NCBI GenBank assembly: GCA_910584595.1
Contig: CAJUBQ010000011.1
Span: 1 to 64,000 of the forward strand
DNA length: 64,000 bases
Reading direction: 5' to 3'
Origin: an uncultured Eubacterium sp.
GTDB taxonomy: Bacteria; Bacillota; Clostridia; Lachnospirales; Lachnospiraceae
Shown here: in pieces, positions 15,402 to 23,336 of the stretch
Layout of the letters: each line of letters begins with the position of its first letter
How positions within the stretch are numbered: the stretch's first letter is position 1
Position numbers and translations under genes: made by a program
The notes under the pieces: generated by a model
What the model was told of the DNA's origin: nothing
Databases searched by the model: none
Seen by the model: the letters and a program-made list of their open reading frames with translations, nothing else

Positions 15402-16661
15402 ATGGGTGCGAAATATAAAACAAACCATGAGCGTATGCTTGAGCTGATCGAGCAACTCACAAAGGCAGATATTGCCTATTATCGGGATGATAATCCCATT
15501 ATGACAGACCGGGATTACGATATCCTGATGGACGAATTGAAAGACATTGAGAGCCGAATCGGGTTGGTTCTTTCCGGTTCCCCGACTCAAAAGGTGTCTG
15601 GAGAAATATTGGAAAGCCTGGCCGAGGTACGCCACAGTAAACCTATGCTTTCAGCGGATAAAACAAAATCTGTTGAGGATCTGGTGAAGTTTGCTGCCAA
15701 GCAGCCGGTGCTGATAAGCTGGAAAATGGACGGTCTGACGCTGGTACTCCGTTATGAGAACGGCCAGCTGGTTCAGGCGATCACCCGCGGGCGTGAAGGG
15801 ACCATTGGTGAGGATGTGACACATACTGTGCGCACTTTTCTTAATGTGCCGCTTACCATTCCTACGAAAGATTCGTTTGAAGTCCGAGGTGAGGGCGTCA
15901 TCTCATGGGCAAACTTTGAGAAAATCAATTCCGGTCTGGAGGAGCCCTATACCCATCCCAGGAACCTGGCATCCGGCAGCACGCGTAAGCTCGACGCCGG
16001 CGAAGCCAAAAAGCGATTGCTTGAGTTTTGGGCGTTTGAGCTTGTGAGCGATTATCTGGAGTCGGAGAGTAAGCTTGCCCAGCAGCAGTTTTTGGCACAT
16101 AACGGTTTTTCTGTTGTGCCCTACATCTATCTGGATGCGGTTCACGATGAAACAATGGTGCGTGATGCAATTTCTGCTATGGATCCGAAGAAGTTCCCTT
16201 ACCCGGTAGACGGAATTATCATGGAATATGATGATGTTGCCTACGGAAAAGGTCTGGGAGCCACAGGGCATCATGAAAACCGTTTGATTGCATTGAAGTG
16301 GGAAGATGAACTGTATGAAACCACATTCATTGGCTTGGATGTGGCAGTCACTCGCACTGGAATGGTCAGTCTGACAGGCATCTTTGAGCCGGTGTCTATT
16401 GACGGCACTCAAGTAAGCCGGGCGTATCTGCATAACTATGAGAATTATCTGGACCTTGCATTGGGGCGTGGTGATAAAATCCGCGTGTATAAGGCGAACA
16501 TGATCATTCCGCAGATTGCAGAGAACCTCAATAAGACCGGAACCTGCTGTGTTCCGCTCAATTGTCCCTGCTGTGGCAAGATGCTGAGTTTCCGGAAAAG
16601 CAGCGGCGGTATTCGCCAGCTGTTCTGTGAAAATCCGCATTGTTCTGCCAAACTGGTGTGA
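15402..16661 (+). CDS. ligA: NAD-dependent DNA ligase, N-terminal part (stops at in-frame TGA)
   Basis: A 419-aa product with the LigA Ia domain (YYRDDNPIMTDRDYDILMDEL), the adenylation domain with catalytic K108 in KMDG, the OB fold, and the four-cysteine zinc site (CPCCGK...CENPHC). It ends AKLV followed by TGA. In ordinary LigA the chain continues here into helix-hairpin-helix repeats and BRCT. The same frame continues after the TGA as KFVHFCEKTRMNIEGLSEKT, so a single nonsense codon splits an otherwise complete gene. The start at 15402 fits AAGGAG. This is an accessory ligase beside SSB, YqaJ and RecD2-like genes. The fragment may still adenylate but would seal nicks poorly alone. Confidence 0.88.
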   Translation: MGAKYKTNHERMLELIEQLTKADIAYYRDDNPIMTDRDYDILMDELKDIESRIGLVLSGSPTQKVSGEILESLAEVRHSKPMLSADKTKSVEDLVKFAAKQPVLISWKMDGLTLVLRYENGQLVQAITRGREGTIGEDVTHTVRTFLNVPLTIPTKDSFEVRGEGVISWANFEKINSGLEEPYTHPRNLASGSTRKLDAGEAKKRLLEFWAFELVSDYLESESKLAQQQFLAHNGFSVVPYIYLDAVHDETMVRDAISAMDPKKFPYPVDGIIMEYDDVAYGKGLGATGHHENRLIALKWEDELYETTFIGLDVAVTRTGMVSLTGIFEPVSIDGTQVSRAYLHNYENYLDLALGRGDKIRVYKANMIIPQIAENLNKTGTCCVPLNCPCCGKMLSFRKSSGGIRQLFCENPHCSAKLV

Positions 16662-16691
16662 AAATTTGTCCACTTTTGTGAGAAAACGAGG

Positions 16692-17372
16692 ATGAATATC
16701 GAGGGACTGTCGGAAAAAACTCTGGAGCAGTTTGTAAGTCATGGCTGGATTCGGACGTTTGCAGATCTTTATGCGCTGGATCAACACCGTGATGAGATCG
16801 TGCAGACGGAAGGCTTCGGGGAGAAATCCTTTGAGCGCCTGCAGGCGTCCATCGAAAAGAGCCGCCACTGCACGCTGGCGAAGTTCATTGCCGGTCTGGG
16901 GATCCCCATGGTCGGCAGACATGCCGGGCGTGACCTGGACAGGCATTTCCACGGCTCGTGGGAAGCGTTTGAACAGGCGATTCAGGACGGCTTCGACTTT
17001 ACGCAGCTACCGGATTTCGGCGAGACGATGCACAACAACATTTATACATGGTATGCGGATACAGAGGAAGAAAAACTCTGGCGCCCGCTGCTTGAAAAAA
17101 TTGAATTTGAAAAGGAGAATTTTGATATGAATACAAATACAGCAAATCCCTTCTACGGCAAGACCGTAGTGGCAACCGGCAAACTGGAGAATTACACCCG
17201 TGACGGCATCCAGATGAAGCTGATGCAGCTGGGGGCAAAACCGGCAAGTTCGGTAACGAAAAAGACCGATTATCTGATTGTTGGTGAAAAGGCCGGCAGT
17301 AAGCTTACGAAAGCGCAGCAGCTCGGTATCAGAACACTGACGGAGGAAGAATTTGAAGCAATGCTGGCGTAA
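16692..17372 (+). CDS. ligA: NAD-dependent DNA ligase, C-terminal part (HhH and BRCT)
   Basis: A 226-aa frame in phase with the N-terminal part, beginning at an internal methionine (MNIEGLSEKT) 30 bases after the TGA. It holds the helix-hairpin-helix region (EGFGEKSFERLQASIEKSR, GLGIPMVGRHAGRDL) and the BRCT domain (FYGKTVVATGKLENYTRDGIQ...DYLIVGEKAGSKLTKA). The two parts plus ten codons give about 656 residues, the normal LigA length. The ATG has only a weak GAGG directly before it, so this piece may be made poorly, by restart, or by readthrough. Sequence decay elsewhere in the gene is not apparent. Confidence 0.85.
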   Translation: MNIEGLSEKTLEQFVSHGWIRTFADLYALDQHRDEIVQTEGFGEKSFERLQASIEKSRHCTLAKFIAGLGIPMVGRHAGRDLDRHFHGSWEAFEQAIQDGFDFTQLPDFGETMHNNIYTWYADTEEEKLWRPLLEKIEFEKENFDMNTNTANPFYGKTVVATGKLENYTRDGIQMKLMQLGAKPASSVTKKTDYLIVGEKAGSKLTKAQQLGIRTLTEEEFEAMLA

Positions 17373-17391
17373 ATTCGCCGGAATAACAGTG

Positions 17392-17418
17392 GCGGGGCAG
17401 ATTTTCTGCTCCGCTTTT
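17392..17418 (+). terminator. terminator after the ligase
   Basis: GCGGGGCAG and CTGCTCCGC with a short ATTTT loop and a following TTTTC. It lies 30 bases before the next gene, so it may attenuate within the operon. Confidence 0.6.
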
Positions 17419-17444
17419 CACTTTTTCATAGAAAGGAAAAGAGG

Positions 17445-17708
17445 ATGAATCCAAAATATCGCTGTCCTGCTTGCGGAGCAGAAAGCTTTGAGGTGACAGC
17501 TCATGTCACGCAGGACTGGAAGATCGACTGTAACGGAACCTTTCTGGAATCTCTAAATGAGTGCGTCGAGGTTACGCATTATCCTGATGAGAATGACATT
17601 TGGGATTGTGCCAATTGTGGCTTCAGCGCAGCGGGATGTGAGTTCCGAAATCAGTCTGAGGAGCAGAAAGGAGACAAAGAATATGAACCAACAAAAAAAG
17701 AATCTTGA
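17445..17708 (+). CDS. zinc-ribbon protein
   Basis: An 87-aa protein with two CxxC pairs, CPACG near the start and CANCGF near residue 55, forming a zinc ribbon. The tail is charged (EEQKGDKEYEPTKKES). AAAGGAAAAGAGG precedes the ATG. It overlaps the next small gene by 26 bases in another frame. Proteins of this type bind nucleic acid or partner proteins; nothing more specific can be said. Confidence 0.7.
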   Translation: MNPKYRCPACGAESFEVTAHVTQDWKIDCNGTFLESLNECVEVTHYPDENDIWDCANCGFSAAGCEFRNQSEEQKGDKEYEPTKKES

Positions 17709-17892
17709 AATCACTGGCAGGCTTATCTGTCCACTGTCTGTTGGAACTGCAGCTTTTATCGCAGAAAATGGTGGGATACGCAGGACAAGTAATGTTCTTC
17801 GGATGGAGAGGATTTCTCCTGATGAGATCCGTTTTGAGACCTGTAATACCAACTACCGCCTGCATCTTATCCGGCAGGAGGTGACGGCATGA
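17683..17892 (+). CDS. small hypothetical protein
   Basis: A 69-aa protein MNQQKKNLEITGRLICPLSV..., with its ATG seven bases behind AAAGGAGA inside the 3' end of the zinc-ribbon gene. Its stop overlaps the next start as ATGA. It appears to be a small beta-rich protein. The family is not recognised. Confidence 0.55.
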   Translation: MNQQKKNLEITGRLICPLSVGTAAFIAENGGIRRTSNVLRMERISPDEIRFETCNTNYRLHLIRQEVTA

Positions 17893-18635
17893 GCAGTGAA
17901 ATTTTTTATGACAAGGCATTCATCCTTGTCGGGGAGAAATATATCCCCGTTGTAAATCATGGCTCGTCAAACTGCTTTGACTTTGATAGTCGGGGTCGTG
18001 AGATCCCGGAAAAGCATTGGTCGGTTCTGAACTACCCTCATACCGGGAGGATGCTGTTTACTGCAGAAGAAATGCAGGAGATAGCAGCCGTCCATGAGGA
18101 AGCCAATAGGAATAACCGGGGCGGGACACGCAAAAGCCGAAATCGGTCTTTTGAAGAAGGCGAGTTTGGGCGCTGGATCCTGGCAGGGATGAAATCGGCA
18201 CATACCGTGGAGGACTACAGAAAACACGGGAATACCGTGACAGTGATTGATTATGACCATGACTATTGGCAAAGGCACTGTGTGTCTACGACAGAGGAAT
18301 TGCTGGATAAGATCAAGGAGCTTTCAGGCCACAGCATTACAGTATCTTTCTGGGACGACCGCCATGTTACCCATCCGCCCATGCGGCGCAAGGGAACGCC
18401 CTTTGATTTCGGCACACTGCCGGAGTTTTATGTGCTGCGGGCAGCGCAGGGGTATTTTGTGAAGCGGAGCAGCCGAAAGATCTGGTTTGCAAGGTTTCAA
18501 AAGCCGAAATCACAGATGATTCGGAAGTTCAAGACCGAAAAGGCGGCACAGGACTATTTGGACAGCAATCAAAAATTCTTTTCAGGATACGCATTTGAAA
18601 TCGAATGCGTACAGAACGGTGGTGTCACAGCATGA
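17889..18635 (+). CDS. hypothetical protein
   Basis: A 248-aa cytosolic protein. It opens with a beta segment (FILVGEKYIPVVNHGSSNCFDFDSRGREIPEKHWSVLNY), has a basic middle (NRNNRGGTRKSRNRSFEEGEFGRWILAG) and a C-terminal repeat-like part rich in aromatic and basic residues. The GEKYIPVVNHGSSN opening is typical of unannotated clostridial plasmid proteins. Start and end both overlap neighbours by four bases, so it is firmly coupled within the operon. No known domain could be assigned. Confidence 0.65.
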   Translation: MSSEIFYDKAFILVGEKYIPVVNHGSSNCFDFDSRGREIPEKHWSVLNYPHTGRMLFTAEEMQEIAAVHEEANRNNRGGTRKSRNRSFEEGEFGRWILAGMKSAHTVEDYRKHGNTVTVIDYDHDYWQRHCVSTTEELLDKIKELSGHSITVSFWDDRHVTHPPMRRKGTPFDFGTLPEFYVLRAAQGYFVKRSSRKIWFARFQKPKSQMIRKFKTEKAAQDYLDSNQKFFSGYAFEIECVQNGGVTA

Positions 18636-19126
18636 GGGAGTCAAGGCCAGACCGCTTCCGCCGTGTGGCAGAAGCCCGGGTCAACAAGATTATCAAAATG
18701 GTAAGACTGCTTGGAAATTGTTCCAATCTTGCCGTATATGCTTTTACGCAAGAGCAGGTACAGCAGATTTTTGCTACATTGCGGGATGAATTGGACAGAG
18801 CGCAGAAGCGATATACCCAGTCTTACAAGAAAAGGTTTTCGCTGTCGGACGAACAGTATGCTTCCCTGCCGAAATATCCGACCATCGTACTGCCTCTGCC
18901 GGATGGAAGCAGTCTTAGGGCAGTTGCAATCGACGATGAGAATTTTCCTGCAATCAATGTTTACTGGGATACAGAAAAGCCGGAGATTGATGGGCCAATC
19001 TGTTTTGCAGAATACAATCCTGAACGCGGTCCCTGCCACGAGGTCTGCATTGGAGCTTACCAGTCTGACAAGGAAGACACAGTTTATTACAAGCCATATA
19101 TGGCAGAAAGGGAATCAAATGAGTAA
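18632..19126 (+). CDS. hypothetical protein
   Basis: A 164-aa protein starting MRESRPDRFRRVAEARVNKII, which begins with the ATGA overlap. The N-terminal half (NKIIKMVRLLGNCSNLAVYAFTQEQVQQIFATLRDELDRA) looks like a helical DNA- or protein-binding unit. The second half (IVLPLPDGSSLRAVAIDDENFPAINVYWDTEK) is beta-rich. Similar openings occur in hypothetical proteins of Firmicutes elements. No catalytic residues can be identified. Confidence 0.65.
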   Translation: MRESRPDRFRRVAEARVNKIIKMVRLLGNCSNLAVYAFTQEQVQQIFATLRDELDRAQKRYTQSYKKRFSLSDEQYASLPKYPTIVLPLPDGSSLRAVAIDDENFPAINVYWDTEKPEIDGPICFAEYNPERGPCHEVCIGAYQSDKEDTVYYKPYMAERESNE

Positions 19127-19919
19127 TTACATATACTGCCGCACACTCAAACTGGACTGGAAAGAAGTGTCCAGACTGATCGCAGAATGTGCAGGCAAAA
19201 TTTTAAACAGAACGATTCATGGCACAGCGGGTTATGAGGATGATCATTACTGGGGCTTTCAGGTGACCACTGATCGTTTTACCATTGCCGAAATAGACAA
19301 GCTTATCCGGTTTGTTAATGGGGATGAGGAGATGCAACAAGAAGCAATTCCTCAGGATTCGGATAAATCAGCCGCAATCGGAGAGAGTTTGTCCCGTGCT
19401 CTGTTGGAAAAAGCTTTAAGACTGTCATGGTGCCATGAGAGTACCACGGAATCGACTCTTTGGTTGGTCAACATTCGGGAAAAACGACCGGCAGTCTATA
19501 AACGGATTGTTGAGATCAGCCCGCATGATATTTGCTTGGATAACCTTAGGAGCAAAAGTGAATTGATTGCTTATCTCCACGAAAACGGTCCAACACATTC
19601 CACGCTGATGGATTTCTGCGCGGATTACAGGGAGCGGTATCACAACGAACTCTGCTGGAACTATCCAATCTCTGATGGGCTGCATCTTGGCACGTTTTTC
19701 GTTCTCGTAAAGGAGGGCGTTCTGGCTCTTCCTTATGACGATGCGGATAAGGTGGACTATGAGCTGCTTTGTCTGGATGATGCCAAAATGTGTGACAGAG
19801 AATCTATGGAGAATCTCATAACGGAGTGGGATAGCTTCGACCGGGATTTACGCTCCGCCATGCAGGGCATGAGGGCGTTTTACCGCAGAGAGGAGGAGCA
19901 ACATGAATCAGAAAATTGA
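19119..19919 (+). CDS. hypothetical protein
   Basis: A 266-aa acidic cytosolic protein (MSNYIYCRTLKLDWKEVSRLIAE...) overlapping the previous gene by eight bases. The longer open frame reaching back to 18711 is the out-of-phase shadow of that gene. Segments such as DHYWGFQVTTDRFTIAEIDKLIRFV suggest an alpha/beta fold. A Glu-rich tail ends at the next start. The family is not recognised. Confidence 0.65.
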   Translation: MSNYIYCRTLKLDWKEVSRLIAECAGKILNRTIHGTAGYEDDHYWGFQVTTDRFTIAEIDKLIRFVNGDEEMQQEAIPQDSDKSAAIGESLSRALLEKALRLSWCHESTTESTLWLVNIREKRPAVYKRIVEISPHDICLDNLRSKSELIAYLHENGPTHSTLMDFCADYRERYHNELCWNYPISDGLHLGTFFVLVKEGVLALPYDDADKVDYELLCLDDAKMCDRESMENLITEWDSFDRDLRSAMQGMRAFYRREEEQHESEN

Positions 19920-20331
19920 CTGGCTCATCCATCTGGTGGCCAACGGCGCCTGTGATGAATGTGGTGAGGTAGAAACAGACTTTTTGCCCTATATGTGCAA
20001 TGCTCACACCCACGGGCTGGAACGCTATGGGCACTTGGATTTCCAAATGGTACTTTTTTTGCCGACGGAGGAGATTGGACGAATCCTCAATACTTTGGGG
20101 CTAAGAGTTCAGTCTGGAGAACGCTTCCGGTCTGGAGATATGGTTTCCGGAATTTATGAAGACTGCGATGTGCGCTTGGATGAGTATGATGAAACCGGGC
20201 GCAAGGTCTTGCGGGTCATCATACCGGATGCGAACAATATCTTCCCAGGGGAAGGAGATTGTATGCTCCCATACTGTCTGCAGCTCTTGAAGACAGATGA
20301 GCTCTGCGTAGAAAGGGGGATACCATCATGA
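19903..20331 (+). CDS. DUF4262-like protein (tentative)
   Basis: A 142-aa protein with an N-terminal CDECGEV zinc-type pair and a CNAHTHGLERYGHLDFQMVLFLPTEEIGRILNTLG block. That block resembles the GL..(G)HP(E)..LP....LLN pattern of DUF4262; I am only moderately sure. The ATG has AGAGGAGGAG upstream inside the end of the previous gene. It overlaps the next start by four bases. No enzymatic role is known for that family. Confidence 0.55.
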   Translation: MNQKIDWLIHLVANGACDECGEVETDFLPYMCNAHTHGLERYGHLDFQMVLFLPTEEIGRILNTLGLRVQSGERFRSGDMVSGIYEDCDVRLDEYDETGRKVLRVIIPDANNIFPGEGDCMLPYCLQLLKTDELCVERGIPS

Positions 20332-20705
20332 AAATCACGTTGTATCAAATCATCCCGGAACCGGAAAACAGATACTTGATATTCAGCGATTTGAGAAGCA
20401 TCCGGGCGGCAAGCGGCGGACATGTTCCGGCTGAGATTTACGAAGCAGTATTCAGCGGGGATCTGGACATCGCCGTGCCCCGGAATGCCAAAAACAAAAT
20501 GGATCAAGAACTTGCCGAACTGGAAGCGGTATATGTACGTTTTAACGTATCGCATCCGGAAGGCTTCCGTGGACGGTCCATGACCATGTCGGATGTAGTC
20601 GAGGTCATCCGTTCCGAAAAGGAAAGCAGGTTTTTCTTCTGCGACCGGTTCGGATTTGAGGAGATTGCGTTTGAAAAGGAAAAAGCTGATTTTGGGCGCC
20701 TGTAG
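20328..20705 (+). CDS. YodL-like domain protein
   Basis: A 125-aa protein with LYQIIPEPENRYLIFSDLRSI at the start and GRSMTMSDVVEVIRSEKESRFFFCDRFGFEEIAF near the end. The S-x-SDV-x-(8-12)-FFCDRFGF arrangement is the hallmark of YodL-type domains, which occur in large polyvalent proteins and small accessory genes of Firmicutes plasmids and conjugative elements. The function of the domain is not established. It is coupled to its upstream neighbour by ATGA. Confidence 0.68.
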   Translation: MKITLYQIIPEPENRYLIFSDLRSIRAASGGHVPAEIYEAVFSGDLDIAVPRNAKNKMDQELAELEAVYVRFNVSHPEGFRGRSMTMSDVVEVIRSEKESRFFFCDRFGFEEIAFEKEKADFGRL

Positions 20706-20725
20706 GGCGCAGAAAGGATACAATC

Positions 20726-20938
20726 ATGAAGAAACTGATATTGAACTATAAAGGGCGCGACAGCTGGGACAGACCGGTTTATGAATCGGAAGGCCGACTG
20801 TATGTGGATGTGGATCCACGCAAAGGCTGGAAACCGAATATCTGTACGAAGTACAATAATGAGTTTGATGGAGAGCCGGATACGCCGATTGCCGAAGATA
20901 CCGTTGTGGAGTTTGTTCCGTGTCGGGATATCTGGTAA
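20726..20938 (+). CDS. small polyvalent-protein-type domain
   Basis: A 70-aa protein: MKKLILNYKGRDSWDRPVYE, then GRLYVDVDPRKG and a KYNNEFDGEPDTPI segment. This order (R-x-x-Y....G.Y.DVDP...CTKYNNEFDGEP) resembles a small domain that also occurs inside large polyvalent proteins of conjugative elements, often next to YodL; I cannot name it with certainty. The ribosome binding site is AGAAAGG. Confidence 0.55.
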   Translation: MKKLILNYKGRDSWDRPVYESEGRLYVDVDPRKGWKPNICTKYNNEFDGEPDTPIAEDTVVEFVPCRDIW

Positions 20939-20951
20939 GCGAGGAGGACGT

Positions 20952-21632
20952 ATGAAAGAATTCATGACAAAAATGGTTCCTGTCAATCTGTCAGACCGAT
21001 TTCCATTCAAATGCAGGATGTGCGGCGCTTGCTGCCGGCATGTCAGGGAAAGTGTGCCGCTGGAGAGTCTGGATGCTTTTCGGCTTGCCAAACATCTGAG
21101 GGACAAAGGTGAAAATGTGAGCTGTGTGGAAGATGTGCTTGCTGCCTACGCAGAGCCTGTCTTACTTAGTGAAAACGGGTATACGGTATTTATGCTGAAA
21201 ACGGTTGGAGCGGATGAAGCGTGCATTTTTCTGAAAGATAATCGGTGTACGATTCATTCTGTTCATCCGCGGGCGTGCCGTACATATCCCATTGCTGTCG
21301 GACCATATGAACTTGGCGGGTATGAACAGTATCTCAGTATGGAGCAGCCACATCACTATTCGGGTCCACAGATGTCTGTGAAAAAATGGATTCAAAAACG
21401 CTGTAGTAAACAGGATTTTGAATTTTTGAACACGGATATTGGTTCAGCACAGGAGATAGAAAAATTATTGAAGAAGATTCCTGAGCATAACCGGACAAGG
21501 GCCGTGATGATGTTCCTTTTCTACAAGTACTCGGATTACGATCTGGATAAGTCTTTCCTTCCACAGTTTAAAAGCAATAACGATAAGCTGCTGGAGGTTC
21601 TGCGCAAAATGGCGGATGACAAAGATAACTAA
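20952..21632 (+). CDS. YkgJ-family cysteine cluster protein (1)
   Basis: A 226-aa protein with a Zn/Fe-binding cysteine cluster: FKCRMCGACCRH near the start, then CIFLKDNRCTIHSVHPRACRTYPI. This C-x2-C-x3-CC...C-x5-C-x8-C pattern defines the YkgJ (UPF0153) family, which probably binds a metal and has no proven function. The ATG at 20952 follows GAGGAGGACG. A second, different member follows after a terminator at 21706, so the pair is likely a duplication that diverged long ago. Confidence 0.82.
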   Translation: MKEFMTKMVPVNLSDRFPFKCRMCGACCRHVRESVPLESLDAFRLAKHLRDKGENVSCVEDVLAAYAEPVLLSENGYTVFMLKTVGADEACIFLKDNRCTIHSVHPRACRTYPIAVGPYELGGYEQYLSMEQPHHYSGPQMSVKKWIQKRCSKQDFEFLNTDIGSAQEIEKLLKKIPEHNRTRAVMMFLFYKYSDYDLDKSFLPQFKSNNDKLLEVLRKMADDKDN

Positions 21633-21659
21633 ATTTTCAAGTCAGTATGACACAACAAC

Positions 21660-21693
21660 AAGGCGTCGAAATTCGGCGCCTTAATTATTTTTA
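21660..21693 (+). terminator. terminator between the two YkgJ genes
   Basis: AAGGCGTCG and CGGCGCCTT flank a short AT loop; TTAATTATTTTT follows. Confidence 0.7.
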
Positions 21694-21705
21694 GGAGGAA
21701 ATACC

Positions 21706-22437
21706 ATGGATGAAAGATTAAAAAATATCGTAGACAATTTTGAGGCAATGAAAATCGGTGTGGATGAGCCGTTTCCATTTCATTGCACCATGTGCGGCAA
21801 ATGCTGCATCAATCGGGAGGATATCCTTTTGACGCCGCGAGATATCTATAACATGGCAAAGGAGCTTGGGATAACGACTAAAGAGCTGTTTGAAACCTAT
21901 TGTGAGACTTATATTGGCTGCGACTCCCGTGTGCCTATAGTCAGATTGAAGCCTCGTGGCTCCATAAAAAGATGCCCGTTGATGAAAGACAGAAAATGCT
22001 CTGTCCATAAGGCAAAACCGGCGGTATGCGCTCTGTTTCCGATAGGAAGATGCCTGATGTTTGAAAAGGATTCAAATCCTTCAGAGAAAATTTCAGCAAG
22101 CCAGATACAGTATATTTTTACCAATCCTGGGTGCGGTGATAATGCTGAAACCCATACGGTGCGGGAATGGCTTGGAGAGTTTGGAATGTCACTGGAGGAT
22201 GAGTTTTTTGTCAAGTGGCAGCAGGCAATCATGGAATTCGGGCAGTTTTTCCGTGAAGCGGAAAAGACGGCCAGTGAGCGTATCATGGAGCTGTCATGGA
22301 CAGCGGCTTTTGTCGGCTTATATCTGCATTATGAAACTGATCAGGAATTTCTGCCGCAGTTTGAAAAGAATGTCCGGGAAATCACTGCACTGCTGCAGAT
22401 GGCGCCCATAAAGGAAGGCGGTAGAGCAAATGAATGA
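21706..22437 (+). CDS. YkgJ-family cysteine cluster protein (2)
   Basis: A 243-aa protein with FHCTMCGKCCINRED near residue 25 and CPLMKDRKCSVHKAKPAVCALFPIGRC around 87-113, the YkgJ cysteine cluster. It shares the overall plan of the preceding gene, including the C-terminal FLPQFEKN segment (FLPQFKSN in the other), but is otherwise well diverged. TTAGGAGGA precedes the ATG. It overlaps the next gene by eight bases. Confidence 0.82.
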   Translation: MDERLKNIVDNFEAMKIGVDEPFPFHCTMCGKCCINREDILLTPRDIYNMAKELGITTKELFETYCETYIGCDSRVPIVRLKPRGSIKRCPLMKDRKCSVHKAKPAVCALFPIGRCLMFEKDSNPSEKISASQIQYIFTNPGCGDNAETHTVREWLGEFGMSLEDEFFVKWQQAIMEFGQFFREAEKTASERIMELSWTAAFVGLYLHYETDQEFLPQFEKNVREITALLQMAPIKEGGRANE

Positions 22438-23095
22438 GGATCGTAACCAGCATCAGGTTATCCGAAAGGATGCTCGCAACTGCTTTGTGGAGAGCTTAAA
22501 TGATGCTTTTGAGATTGGGAGGATCCATCTTGCTTTTGCGACCTACGATTTGAGCCGTCCGATTGGACAACGGCAGACAAACAACATCCATATTTACATT
22601 GCGGTGGACGAGTTTCTGGAATTATGCCGCAAGCTGGAAGGTGGGGAACTTCGTTATCTGCTAAAGAATAAGAAGACAAGCGGGGATAAAACACCGCTTT
22701 ATCAGTGCCTGGGTGGTACTTCTGCCGAAAAGCTTGCAAAATACGGGCGTTCTCGGGCAGATGGAAAAAGCCTGTCCAGAACAGCACAGCTATTGGCAGG
22801 AAGCAAATCGGATTTCCTGTTTGTAGCGGATAGCGGACCTGGTGAAACAGATCAGAAAGGTTTAATCGTTCCCAAGTTCGGAAGTAAGCCGGAAAATCAT
22901 GTGGCAGTCAGTATGACATTTGAAACATTCAGTGAACTGTTGCTTACGACAAGGCTGCACTATTCAGCATGGCTGGGTGCATGGTATGCAAACCAATATC
23001 ATCCGGGCAACCAGCGAACAGCACAGGCACAGGAAAACCCACAGTATCAGGAGAAGCAGGGAGAAGCAGAATACGCTTCTGATCCAATGTTCTAA
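22430..23095 (+). CDS. hypothetical protein, last gene of backbone operon A
   Basis: A 221-aa protein (MNEDRNQHQVIRKDARNC...). The middle (RPIGQRQTNNIHIYIAVDEFLELCRKLEGGELRYLL) and a Ser/Arg/Lys stretch (KYGRSRADGKSLSRTAQL) are followed by a long helix and a low-complexity Gln/Glu tail with QAQENPQYQEKQGEAEY. The general shape, an ordered core and an acidic disordered tail, would suit a nucleic-acid binding or replication-accessory protein, but no family is recognised. Confidence 0.62.
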   Translation: MNEDRNQHQVIRKDARNCFVESLNDAFEIGRIHLAFATYDLSRPIGQRQTNNIHIYIAVDEFLELCRKLEGGELRYLLKNKKTSGDKTPLYQCLGGTSAEKLAKYGRSRADGKSLSRTAQLLAGSKSDFLFVADSGPGETDQKGLIVPKFGSKPENHVAVSMTFETFSELLLTTRLHYSAWLGAWYANQYHPGNQRTAQAQENPQYQEKQGEAEYASDPMF

Positions 23096-23110
23096 AGTAG
23101 AATGAAAAAG

Positions 23111-23140
23111 CGGTGCAGTCTGATGATTGCACCGTTTTTT
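23111..23140 (+). terminator. terminator of backbone operon A
   Basis: CGGTGCA and TGCACCG with a 10-base loop and T6. Just beyond, GCCCATT/AATGGGC (23153-23168) forms a second small stem, and then the inserted MerR/ABC module begins. Confidence 0.8.
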
Positions 23141-23241
23141 GCGCCTTGAGGGGCCCATTTCAATGGGCTGAATCCAAACCGACTGCAAAGATACAGAGCC
23201 GGTAAACTTGTGAGTTGAACCATTTGTCGGCGTTGGCACAT

Positions 23242-23308
23242 TTGTGAATGCAAAGAAATTTTATTATAATAAACCCTACACTATAACACCATACTTTTTA
23301 TATATGGT
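23242..23308 (+). promoter_or_regulatory. promoter and dyad of the double-MerR gene
   Basis: TTGTGA at 23242-23247 and TATAAT at 23265-23270 with a 17-base spacer. A dyad ACCATA...TATGGT (23288-23308) lies in the leader before the AACGGAGGTGG ribosome binding site. Confidence 0.65.
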
Positions 23309-23336
23309 ATGCTTAACAGAACGGAGGTGGTTACAA

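Noticed and set aside
15903..16952. 349-codon minus-strand frame across the ligase
   Set aside because: Antisense to LigA, composition typical of a shadow frame, no start signal. Its length only reflects few stops opposite this gene.
15402..17372. General TGA recoding (selenocysteine or Trp) in this organism
   Set aside because: TGA serves as the normal stop of many genes here (for example 922, 13655, 22437 and 52966), no SECIS-like hairpin was seen after 16661 and the position is not a Cys or Trp site in LigA.
18711..19118. N-terminal extension of the 19119 gene
   Set aside because: These codons are out-of-phase reading of the preceding gene; the overlap start at 19119 fits the operon pattern.
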